This document shows, in pieces, positions 56,417-64,000 of a DNA stretch of 64,000 nt. The DNA comes from an uncultured Bacteroidales bacterium (GTDB lineage Bacteria > Bacteroidota > Bacteroidia > Bacteroidales > UBA932): the NCBI GenBank assembly GCA_949289565.1, contig CASEOO010000029.1:18501-82500 (forward strand), given 5' to 3'. The stretch's first letter is position 1, and each line of letters starts with the position of its first letter. The notes beneath the pieces are model-generated. The model was given only the letters and a program-made list of their open reading frames with translations. It was not told the DNA's origin and did no database searches. The position numbers and the translations under genes were made by a program.

Positions 56417-56447
56417 TTTGGAATAAGAAAAAAAATGTCTAAATTTG
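56417..56447 (+). promoter_or_regulatory. Promoter of the DUF4493/PCMD lipoprotein array
   Basis: TTTG (56417-56420) and TAAATTTG (56440-56447) are exactly 19 bases apart. The first gene's ATG at 56475 follows 27 bases later; an earlier ATG at 56445 lies in the -7 box and cannot be the start. Confidence 0.8.
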
Positions 56448-56474
56448 CCAGCTGATTTTAATTTCTTAACCCAA

Positions 56475-58637
56475 ATGAGACGAATAGGATTTCTTTTTTC
56501 TTTCGTAGCATTTATGATGATTTCCTGTGCGAAAGAGACAGTCACGGTGACCGGTGACAGCGCAGGACCGATGGGAGAAGTGACCATAGCGCTTGCTTCC
56601 GTGGACGGACATCAGAATGCTCTTCCTGTGAAGTCTGCTGTGGAAGGTCCCGATGCCGGTGATTTCAAGATCGAAATTTTCAACGCCGAAGGCGTGAGGC
56701 TGTACAGGGATACTTACGCGAACTCCGAAAACAAGAAGATTCCGTTGAATGCCGGGGAGTACAGGCTTCTGGCATCGCATGGAAAAGCTCTCGGAGTAGG
56801 CTTCGATGCTATCTACTTTGCCGCAGACCGGAATTTCACGGTACGGCCACAGACTGCCGAGACCATAGAGGCGACAGCCAGAATGGCCAATGTGAAAGTG
56901 GCTGTGGACTTCGGCAAAAACCTTGACACTTATTATGCCGGGCATTACGCCAGGGTGAAGAATCCGCAGGTACAGGACTATCTTCAGTTCGATCAGGACG
57001 AGACCCGCGCCGGCTACATCCCTGCCGGAGACCTGACTCTGGAAGTCTATGCAAACGTGGACGGAACATGGAAGTACTACAAAGCTCCGGCCAAGACGTA
57101 CAGCCCGAATGATTTCGTGACTTTCAATGTCGACATCGATCCCCGCCAGGGAGACCTGACAGTAGGGATAAAAATCGATGACACCGAGGACCTCGTCGAA
57201 GAAGAGATAAAGGTGCCGTCGGCATATGCACCGGGAGATGCTCCGGTCATAGTTTTCAGCGGTTTCGACGGTTCCCGCAATCTCAATTTCACTGAAGCCG
57301 TGGACTACCAGGGTACGCAGGCCGACTTCGTGGTAGAGGCAGGCATAGCTTCCTGTGTCCTTGACATCACGTCCGATTATCTTTCGGCGAAAGGGCTGCC
57401 TGCATCAGTGGACCTTGTGACTGCGGAGGAATCAGTAAGGACGCAGTTCGCTGAATACGGAATACGCTGGAACGGCGGTCTGGACGGAGCACGTATCGGT
57501 TCTTTAGACCTTTCAGGACTTGGAAAAAATGTTTATGACCCGGAAAATCCGTTCTCTGCAAGTCTTAGCCTGACTGTCACCGACAAGGCGGAGAAAAAGG
57601 CTGTCTCAGAGGTTTATGCTCTGACCCAGGTGCCACCTCAGATATCAGTCGATATCCATGATTACAATGCTTTCGCACGCAGGATTGAAGGCTTGACGGC
57701 CAATGTGCCTGTCGGCAATCCGGCTGCATACGAGCTTCAGTACAGTTCAGACAACTCGGTATGGGTTTCTGTTCCTGTGAAATCAGTGGATGGACAGAAC
57801 ATCAGTTATGATGTCATTTCAGGTCTGGAACCTGCGACCGGGTACTCTTTCAGGACCGTGTACAACGGAAACGAGGCATCAGCCCAGACTGCAGGAGCAT
57901 TGACCACGGAGCAGGCTCTGCAGGTAGGGAACAGCGGGTTCGAGGAGTGGACTGAATCTTCATTTACTTATGACATTAAATTGTCTGCCTCAGACTTTAC
58001 ATACACCTGGTATCAGCCGTGGACTGATGCTTCATCGGCATGGTGGGATGTAAACAGCAAGGTTTCCATGCCATCTTCCGGAGTCGGGGGCGTAACGAAT
58101 ATGCATGTCAAATCGTGTCATACAGCCTCATATTCCACGGACTCTTATGAAAAATCAAGATCAGCGCATATTTATTCTGTAAAAGTGGGATCTCTTGCTG
58201 TTGATGTAGGTGGAAGCGGTACCGTGTATGTCGGGGAGATTTTCATCGGAAAGTCAGACGACAAAGGTAATCATTCATCGGACGGACATTCATTCGGCAG
58301 CAGGCCTGACGCTTTCTCGTTCTTCTATAAATATCAGCCAGTCAACGATGAAAAATTCTATTTCAAACTGGAATTGAAAAGTGCAGATGGGACTGTGCTG
58401 TATTCAGTGGAAGAATCCAACGGTCCATCGTCGTCAGATTGGAAGAAGTATGAGATTCCTTTCAATTATGGCAGTATCAATAAAAAAGCGGCATCGATAT
58501 TTATTTCATTCAAGTCATCTTCTGCGTCTAATCCATCGGTAAATAATGCTTCTAAATTGGAAGTTGCCGGTTCCGATATCAAGGCTCATTTCGGAAGTTC
58601 ATTGAGGATAGATGACCTTGAAATGATTTACAAATAG
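56475..58637 (+). CDS. DUF4493/PCMD-type surface lipoprotein
   Basis: 720 residues from ATG 56475. Lipoprotein signal LFSFVAFMMISC, then a DUF4493-like N-terminal beta region (DFKIEIFNAEGVRLYRDTYAN, IPLNAGEYRLLASHG, FTVRPQTAETIEATARMANVKVAVDF). A fibronectin-III-like stretch (YELQYSSDNSVWVSVPV, ISGLEPATGYSFRTVYNG) precedes a C-terminal PCMD domain (about 510-720; NSGFEEWTES, RIDDLEMIYK), a jelly-roll-like fold thought to bind glycans. Part of an array of at least five genes. Base composition falls toward the 3' end. Ligand unknown. Confidence 0.8.
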   Translation: MRRIGFLFSFVAFMMISCAKETVTVTGDSAGPMGEVTIALASVDGHQNALPVKSAVEGPDAGDFKIEIFNAEGVRLYRDTYANSENKKIPLNAGEYRLLASHGKALGVGFDAIYFAADRNFTVRPQTAETIEATARMANVKVAVDFGKNLDTYYAGHYARVKNPQVQDYLQFDQDETRAGYIPAGDLTLEVYANVDGTWKYYKAPAKTYSPNDFVTFNVDIDPRQGDLTVGIKIDDTEDLVEEEIKVPSAYAPGDAPVIVFSGFDGSRNLNFTEAVDYQGTQADFVVEAGIASCVLDITSDYLSAKGLPASVDLVTAEESVRTQFAEYGIRWNGGLDGARIGSLDLSGLGKNVYDPENPFSASLSLTVTDKAEKKAVSEVYALTQVPPQISVDIHDYNAFARRIEGLTANVPVGNPAAYELQYSSDNSVWVSVPVKSVDGQNISYDVISGLEPATGYSFRTVYNGNEASAQTAGALTTEQALQVGNSGFEEWTESSFTYDIKLSASDFTYTWYQPWTDASSAWWDVNSKVSMPSSGVGGVTNMHVKSCHTASYSTDSYEKSRSAHIYSVKVGSLAVDVGGSGTVYVGEIFIGKSDDKGNHSSDGHSFGSRPDAFSFFYKYQPVNDEKFYFKLELKSADGTVLYSVEESNGPSSSDWKKYEIPFNYGSINKKAASIFISFKSSSASNPSVNNASKLEVAGSDIKAHFGSSLRIDDLEMIYK

Positions 58638-58663
58638 CAGTACAATTAATCCAGAGAAAAATT

Positions 58664-59908
58664 ATGAAAAAGATACTTTTTGCAATATCGGCTGCGGCTG
58701 TAATGTTCGCAGGTTGCAAGAAAACAGAGATAACTACATCGGAAGCCGGATTCGGTAGCGTAAGTTTCAGCATATCTTCCGAAAATGCTGAATATATCAC
58801 GAAAGCGGACCTTCCGCAGGTGGATGTAAGCACATTCAAGATAAAGATCACCGGAAAAGATAACGGCTATTCAGAGGAATGGGCCAGCGTTTCCGAGATG
58901 CCGGAGATACTCGAACTGGTTTCAGGAAACTATACGGTGACTGCCACCTCTCCTGATGCCTTGCCGGTAGCATTCGACCAGCCTGTATACGGGGGGGCGA
59001 AAGACTTCGCCGTGATGGTCGGGAAAGTTTCCAATGTGGATCTGAAATGCTCCATCACTAACATGATGGTGACTATCAATCCTACGGATGACTTCCTGAA
59101 CGAACTGACAGACTGGGAAGTGACTGTCACCAGCGAGGACGGCAAACTGGTGTGGACCAGAACCGAATATGATGAGGGGAAGGCAGGCTTCTTCAATGTG
59201 GCTCCGCTCAATGTATTGGTGAAAGGCGAGAGATTCGATGGTGCGGAAGTGATACAGCAGACTCTGATCATAGATGAAGTGGCTGCAAAGGACCATCATA
59301 TCATAAACCTTGATGCGAAGGTGACCGGAAGCATAGAGGCAGGCGGACTTCAATTGACTGTGGACAATACCGTCAATGACAGGAACGAAAACATCACTAT
59401 CCCGGGCCTGGAGGAAATCCCTGTCGAGGACGAGCCTGACACGGAAGAACCGGGCGGCGAGACAGGTGATGAAGAGCATCCGGTTACTCCTGCGGCACCG
59501 ACTCTTGAATGGCCGTCGAACTCTACCTTTGACAAGATGGAGATAGGGGAAGATATGGATGTCAATCTGATAATCAAGGCTCCTGGAAAAATCAAATCTG
59601 TGATTGTCAGGTTCAGTGATAATTTTACTGCAGCTATTTCCTTAATTACTATAGGGAACGTCGATTATCTTGATTTGGTAAATGTGAATATTATTCCTGA
59701 CATGGTTGAGAGCCTTAAAGCAGGCGGACTTACCATGGGTGATGATCTTCTCGGACAAACGCAAGTGGAAATGTCACTGTCACAGCTGGTGCCGTTGATA
59801 TCAGAAGTAGGGGTTCCTGGTGACGATTATGTATTCACTCTTCAAGTCGAAGATGAACTTGGGCAGACTCTTGACAAATCATTGACATTTCATAACCCTG
59901 AAGAATAA
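58664..59908 (+). CDS. DUF4493-type lipoprotein without PCMD domain
   Basis: 414 residues. Signal KKILFAISAAAVMFAGC, then a DUF4493-type region shared with its neighbours: FKIKITGKDNGYSEEW, LELVSGNYTVTATSPDALPVAFDQPVYGGAKDFAV, VSNVDLKCSITNMMVTINP. A Pro/Glu-rich linker (VEDEPDTEEPGGETGDEEHP) joins a second beta domain (about 285-414) that is not PCMD-like and not recognised. It lies 26 bases after the preceding gene and 8 bases before the next. The 3' domain is AT-rich. Confidence 0.78.
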   Translation: MKKILFAISAAAVMFAGCKKTEITTSEAGFGSVSFSISSENAEYITKADLPQVDVSTFKIKITGKDNGYSEEWASVSEMPEILELVSGNYTVTATSPDALPVAFDQPVYGGAKDFAVMVGKVSNVDLKCSITNMMVTINPTDDFLNELTDWEVTVTSEDGKLVWTRTEYDEGKAGFFNVAPLNVLVKGERFDGAEVIQQTLIIDEVAAKDHHIINLDAKVTGSIEAGGLQLTVDNTVNDRNENITIPGLEEIPVEDEPDTEEPGGETGDEEHPVTPAAPTLEWPSNSTFDKMEIGEDMDVNLIIKAPGKIKSVIVRFSDNFTAAISLITIGNVDYLDLVNVNIIPDMVESLKAGGLTMGDDLLGQTQVEMSLSQLVPLISEVGVPGDDYVFTLQVEDELGQTLDKSLTFHNPEE

Positions 59909-59916
59909 GATCTGAA

Positions 59917-62076
59917 ATGAATAATATCATATATAAAGCTCTGGCTGCAGCAGCTTTTCTGGCATCTCTTGTATCCTGTAAACGGATGGATGTGGATGTC
60001 CGGGAAAATGCTACCGGCTATCTGTATGTCAGTCTCGAAAGGGATGACAGTGAAGATCTGGTCTTCAAGTCAGTCTCGGAGACAGACGCAGCATTCGTGC
60101 TGAAGATATACAATGAACTCGACCAGATAGTCGCTACCGTAGAGGACCACAGGGCTCTCGGGGAGACTCCTCTTGCTCTCAATGTGGGCAAATATACTGT
60201 GACGGCAACTTCTGCCGATGCTCCGGCTGCAGCACAATTCGATGCACCTTTCTATTCCGGTACTGCCGGATTCGAGGTCCTGCCTGATCAGGTGACGAAC
60301 ATAGACATTACCTGTTCGCTGGCAAATGTGAAAGTGACCGCTGTCTTCTCAGATGAGATTAAGAAGAATTTCAAGACATATGCCCTGACTGTAAGCAACG
60401 GGTCTGCCGATCTTGTTTTCTCGAATCAGGACGGATCTGAAGACAAAATGGCGTACTTCAGTCCTACAGGAACGCTGACATGGACCCTGCATTTGAAGAA
60501 TAATGACGGTCAGGAATATACGCTGTCAGACACTTATCAGGACGTAAAGCCTAAACAGCATTATCGTCTTTCATTTGAACTCGAAGAAAAGGAAGAATTC
60601 GGAGCGGGCGGTTTCTACATAGTATTGGACGATACCATGACGGAGAAGAAATACGATCTCGTGCTCGATTTCGGTGACGAAGACGTGCCTGAGTCTTCAT
60701 CTGACTTCGAAATACCTGAAAACGGTGTCTTGGAACTCAATGCGGGTGACAATGCCAGCAAGGTCCTCACCTTTACCGCTAAGGACGGATTCCGGAATCT
60801 GATTTTGTCTTACGGTCCTACAGTATCTGCGATGAGTGCCGTCCGTACTTCCACGGCTCAGGTCGACCTCGTAGATGCCACATCCGAGGAGATAGCCACA
60901 CTTGAAGCGGCAGGCATCAGGACTGCGGCTGTAGAGGAAGGTGCGACCGAAGCCGAGGTGGACATCACTGATTATATTGCCGCTTACCCGATAGGAAACA
61001 CTACTGTCTCCGTCCTGGCTGTGGATGTGAACGGCGCGTTCAAGGAGACATCCGTAGACTTCGTTCTCAGGTCACCTGTAGAAGTGGAGGCGGTTTCCGC
61101 CGATCCTTGGGCCATGTTCGCTACGATCAAGGGCAAGTGGTTTGCCGAGGCCCAGCCGTCAGGCATTGCTTTCCAGTACAGGAAAGCGTCGGAGTCTGCA
61201 TGGTCTGATGTCTCGGCAGTAACTCCTGATGCCGGTACGCGTACCTATACGGCTACTATAACTGGACTGAAACCTCAGACTGAATATGTATTCAGAGCAG
61301 TATCTGACAAAGACAAGGAGACAAAGGAAATAACCTTCACTACCGAAACCGCAGAGGTGCTCCATAACATGAGTTTCGACAACTGGTATCAGGAAGGGAA
61401 AGCATGGTATCCTAATGCTAATTCTTCTGATTTTATCTGGGATTCTGCTAATGGAGGTACTGCAAATCTTCCTCTCGGTTTGGGTATCGTCCCTACTACT
61501 CCTACTTCCGAAGTAGCTGTGTCAGGTGATGGTAAGCAAGCCGCTCAACTTAAAAGTGCTGCGACTGCCGGCAAGTTCGCTGCAGGTAATTTGTTTACCG
61601 GCAAATTCGGTAAGGCTACACTGAATCCTGTCGGTGCTGAACTTGATTGGGGTGTGCCGTTTACGTCCCGTCCTTTGGCATTAAAGGGTTATTTCAAGTA
61701 TGATCCAAAGACAATAGATTATGCCTCCGGAGATTATTCTCATCTTAAAGGGACTCAGGATATGTGTCAGATTCAGATATTGCTTTCTGATTGGACTGCC
61801 CCTTTCCATGTCAATACGGGAGCAAATCAGTTTGTACAGTTTGATTCGGATCCTAATATTATCGCATACGGTTCTTTCGAGTATGGAGAAATGACGGATG
61901 GCTATCAGCCATTCGAAATCCGGCTGGATTACAGGGATGAGACGAGAATCCCAACTTATATCGTGATCGTAGCAGCGGCCAGCAGATATGGTGATTATTA
62001 TACAGGCGGTGTAGGCAGTACGTTGCTGTTGGACGAATTCGAATTCGTATATGACCCGGACGAATTGTCCGAATAA
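59917..62076 (+). CDS. DUF4493/PCMD-type surface lipoprotein
   Basis: 719 residues. Lipoprotein signal ALAAAAFLASLVSC; N-terminal DUF4493 pattern with LNVGKYTVTATSADAPAAAQF and VTNIDITCSLANVKVTAVF, almost the same as in the gene before. A fibronectin-like region (GIAFQYRKASESAWSDVS, ITGLKPQTEYVFRAVS) leads to a PCMD domain (about 485-719) beginning NMSFDNWYQEGKAWYP and ending STLLLDEFEFVYD. Same operon. The PCMD-coding part is much more AT-rich than the first two thirds. Confidence 0.82.
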   Translation: MNNIIYKALAAAAFLASLVSCKRMDVDVRENATGYLYVSLERDDSEDLVFKSVSETDAAFVLKIYNELDQIVATVEDHRALGETPLALNVGKYTVTATSADAPAAAQFDAPFYSGTAGFEVLPDQVTNIDITCSLANVKVTAVFSDEIKKNFKTYALTVSNGSADLVFSNQDGSEDKMAYFSPTGTLTWTLHLKNNDGQEYTLSDTYQDVKPKQHYRLSFELEEKEEFGAGGFYIVLDDTMTEKKYDLVLDFGDEDVPESSSDFEIPENGVLELNAGDNASKVLTFTAKDGFRNLILSYGPTVSAMSAVRTSTAQVDLVDATSEEIATLEAAGIRTAAVEEGATEAEVDITDYIAAYPIGNTTVSVLAVDVNGAFKETSVDFVLRSPVEVEAVSADPWAMFATIKGKWFAEAQPSGIAFQYRKASESAWSDVSAVTPDAGTRTYTATITGLKPQTEYVFRAVSDKDKETKEITFTTETAEVLHNMSFDNWYQEGKAWYPNANSSDFIWDSANGGTANLPLGLGIVPTTPTSEVAVSGDGKQAAQLKSAATAGKFAAGNLFTGKFGKATLNPVGAELDWGVPFTSRPLALKGYFKYDPKTIDYASGDYSHLKGTQDMCQIQILLSDWTAPFHVNTGANQFVQFDSDPNIIAYGSFEYGEMTDGYQPFEIRLDYRDETRIPTYIVIVAAASRYGDYYTGGVGSTLLLDEFEFVYDPDELSE

Positions 62077-62088
62077 GGATATACTGAA

Positions 62089-62925
62089 ATGAAAAGATTT
62101 CTTTTGGTGACAATGGTTTTATTGACAGGTGCGGTGTCCGCATCTGTCAATGCCTTTTCGAAAGACACCACGACAGTGGTGAAAGGGTTTGACCGCGGCA
62201 TAGGGAGACCGAACTCGGTTTTTATTCCTAAAGGGACTGTCGGAGCCGGCGTGTCTTTGGCTTACAACAATTACAGCATCGGAAATCTGGTCGACGACTC
62301 GGGCTATTCCATGCTTTTCTCACTCATCCAGAATCTGCACGGGAACATGATGTCTTTCAACATTTCCCCTTTCGCATCGTATTTCATCGCTAACAACCTT
62401 TCGGTCGGAGCTCGTTTCGACTACGGACGTTCGGTGCTGGGACTGGACAATGTGGATCTGGCCCTGATGGATGACATGTCCTTTTCTCTTCAGGGATTCC
62501 ATTATTTCAAGCAGAGCTATACCGGTTCGGTCACTCTGCGCACCTATATTCCGTTCGCGAACAGCAAGCGTTTCGCCATGTTTACCGAGGTAAGGGCTAC
62601 CGGCGGCTACGGCCAGTCGAAGACGTACAAGATAGTCGAAGGCGAGAAGGTCGGCACCTATCAGGATATCTACAATGCCGAACTCGGTCTGGTTCCTGGC
62701 ATAATGGCATTTCTGACCAACGAGGTGGCCTTCGAAGTTTCTGTAGGACTGCTTGGGTTCAATTATCAGAAAGTGGCCCAGGCAACGAATCAGGTGGAGC
62801 TGAGCCAGATGGAAAGGAGCGGCATAAACTTCAAGGTGAACCTGCTGACCATAGGCTTCGGGCTTTCTTTCTATATACCGACAGGTGACCAGTACCTGAG
62901 AAAAGCCAAGGAGGAGAAGAAATGA
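62089..62925 (+). CDS. Outer-membrane beta-barrel protein (porin-like)
   Basis: 278 residues with a Sec signal (LLVTMVLLTGAVSASVNAFS). Alternating hydrophobic strands (GVSLAYNNYSIG, FNISPFASYFIANNLSVGARFDYG, SVTLRTYIPFANSKRFAMFTEVRATGGYG, VNLLTIGFGLSFYIP) suggest an 8-10-strand barrel. Within the DUF4493/PCMD array, 12 bases after the previous lipoprotein; its stop overlaps the next start as ATGA, so the two are coupled. It may export, anchor or cooperate with the lipoproteins; inferred from position. Confidence 0.8.
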   Translation: MKRFLLVTMVLLTGAVSASVNAFSKDTTTVVKGFDRGIGRPNSVFIPKGTVGAGVSLAYNNYSIGNLVDDSGYSMLFSLIQNLHGNMMSFNISPFASYFIANNLSVGARFDYGRSVLGLDNVDLALMDDMSFSLQGFHYFKQSYTGSVTLRTYIPFANSKRFAMFTEVRATGGYGQSKTYKIVEGEKVGTYQDIYNAELGLVPGIMAFLTNEVAFEVSVGLLGFNYQKVAQATNQVELSQMERSGINFKVNLLTIGFGLSFYIPTGDQYLRKAKEEKK

Positions 62926-64000
62926 AATACCTGTCTTATTTGCTGGCGGCGCTTTTGGTTCTGGCTGGCCTGTCATCATGTCTGGAAGAGAACGATATGG
63001 CCTATCCTCACGTCTATGCGGAGGTGATATCCTTTGCCGTGGAAGGTCAGGATGCGGTGAGCATCGACACGGAGAACCGTACCATATCCGTGGAAGTATC
63101 GGAGACAGCAGAGCTTTCGCACTTGAAAGTCACCGATTTTACCTTTACTGATGCCGCAGTCTGTGATGGACTGCATACGGGAGATGTCCTGGACCTGACA
63201 TCTCCGTTGAAGATCGTTCTCAGGACATATCAGGAATACGAGTGGACCATCACTGCCACCCAGCCGATTGACAGGTATGTCAAGTGTCAGGGGCAGGTAG
63301 GTGATGCCGTGATAAATCTTAATGACAGGTCAGTTTATCTGAAAATTTCGGATGAGTACGATATGAGGGAACTTGAATTCACTGATATCAAATTAGAGAG
63401 GGAAGGATCGGTTATCACGTCGTATGAAAAGGAGAAGGACACAATGGTTCCTTTTGAAGGATTCCCTATAGTGATGAACTGCCTGAACTGGGTCGATGTC
63501 GAAGTGGAATATGAAGGGGAAAAGGTTATCTGGCAGATTCAGGTGGAGGAGATGAACGTGGACCTGATGATGATGCCGGTGGACAACCCGTGGGCTACTC
63601 ATGCCGAAGTATCTGCGATGTACGATGGTACCGGAGCTCCGTATTTCCGTTATCGCGCGGCAGGATCGGAGTCATGGACAGATGTTACCGATGTGAAGAC
63701 GGAGGAAATGAAGGTCTCGGCTGTGCTGAAGGGGCTTACTCCTGGGACTGAGTATGAAGTGGTGGCCGTGAACGGGGATCTCGTTTCCAGCGCAGTTCCT
63801 TTCTCTACTGAGCCTGCACTCCAGGTGGAGAATTCGGATTTCGATGACTGGTATCAGGAAGGAGAAACATGGTATCCGAATGCAGACGCGGACAATTTCT
63901 GGTGGGATACTGCAAACGGCGGGACGAAAATCATGCATATTTTCCCTACCCAGCCTACTGATGATATTGCAGTTTCTTCAGGTAAAGCTGCTGTATTGAA
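62922..64000 (+). CDS. PCMD-type surface lipoprotein (3' end beyond window)
   Basis: At least 359 codons from ATG 62922, no stop before the right edge. Lipoprotein signal LLAALLVLAGLSSC followed by acidic LEEND. Its N-terminal region (about 20-210) consists of repeated beta-sandwich-like strands rather than DUF4493: VEVSETAELSHLKVTDFTF, LKIVLRTYQEYEWTITATQ. A fibronectin-like segment (YFRYRAAGSESWTDV, LKGLTPGTEYEVVAVNG) and the beginning of PCMD (NSDFDDWYQEGETWYPNADA) match the gene at 59917. Coupled to the barrel gene. Confidence 0.82.
   Translation, partial: MKYLSYLLAALLVLAGLSSCLEENDMAYPHVYAEVISFAVEGQDAVSIDTENRTISVEVSETAELSHLKVTDFTFTDAAVCDGLHTGDVLDLTSPLKIVLRTYQEYEWTITATQPIDRYVKCQGQVGDAVINLNDRSVYLKISDEYDMRELEFTDIKLEREGSVITSYEKEKDTMVPFEGFPIVMNCLNWVDVEVEYEGEKVIWQIQVEEMNVDLMMMPVDNPWATHAEVSAMYDGTGAPYFRYRAAGSESWTDVTDVKTEEMKVSAVLKGLTPGTEYEVVAVNGDLVSSAVPFSTEPALQVENSDFDDWYQEGETWYPNADADNFWWDTANGGTKIMHIFPTQPTDDIAVSSGKAAVL

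Overview
The window is a stretch of chromosome from a member of the order Bacteroidales (phylum Bacteroidota). The genus cannot be fixed from sequence alone. The evidence is the gene complement (Na+-translocating NQR, the atpDCBEFHAG order, DUF4493/PCMD, DUF4831 and DUF4907 proteins, fimbria-like lipoproteins), lipoprotein signals with an acidic tract after the cysteine, and promoters of the Bacteroidetes sigma-ABfr type (TTTG, 19-21 nt, TAnnTTTG). Genes are dense on both strands, and most convergent ends carry a shared bidirectional terminator.

Layout. 1-3.1 kb: a PLP aminotransferase cut by the left edge, a phenylacetate-CoA ligase family enzyme and a double ACT-domain protein, probably an aromatic 2-oxoacid/aryl-acid unit. 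3.2-5.4 kb (minus): thiamin genes, namely ThiE, a Thi4-type thiazole synthase with His instead of the suicidal Cys, and a second ThiE/TenI-like protein. 5.5-9.9 kb (minus): a tightly overlapping operon of ABC ATPase, membrane partner, GntR/YtrA-type regulator and a short UvrA lacking the UvrB-binding domain, resembling drrAB plus drrC drug-resistance sets. 10.1-11.9 kb: a broken sensor-kinase N-terminus translationally coupled to a Kelch lipoprotein and a DUF4907 protein. 11.9-18.9 kb (minus): the complete F1Fo ATP synthase operon. 19.1-20.3 kb: decayed foreign DNA (an ORF tail and a deleted AlbA_2/Schlafen-type gene) next to tRNA-Asp. 20.8-25.6 kb: Hsp20, canonical uvrA, waaA. 25.6-28.3 kb (minus): two fimbrial-subunit-like lipoproteins. 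28.4-29.1 kb: a DUF47/PhoU-like protein. 29.3-35.3 kb (minus): nqrABCDEF. 35.3-37.8 kb: a PcrA/UvrD helicase. 37.9-40.3 kb (minus): tRNA-Arg, rplS, dnaJ, grpE. 40.4-40.6 kb: a duplicated, hairpin-rich intergenic repeat. 40.7-45.2 kb: a 2-keto-3-deoxygluconate pathway operon (kdgK, eda, hexuronate-type transporter) with a divergent LacI regulator and a likely shared operator. 45.2-50.6 kb: pepD, a DUF4831 protein and an LpxL-like acyltransferase, then a POT peptide transporter. 50.8-51.9 kb: rpsF-rpsR-rplI. 52-56.3 kb (minus): acyl-CoA ligase, acyltransferase, topoisomerase IV B subunit. 56.4-64 kb: an array of DUF4493/PCMD surface lipoproteins with one outer-membrane barrel, running off the right edge.

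The central metabolic parts fit one picture. NQR builds a sodium gradient, ATP synthase (c-subunit site looks proton-type) makes ATP, and imported uronates enter through KDG kinase and KDPG aldolase. The accessory parts deserve attention: the UvrA-like/ABC operon, the decayed island by tRNA-Asp, the 40.4-kb repeat and, most of all, the DUF4493/PCMD array, whose gene 3' ends change sharply in base composition.
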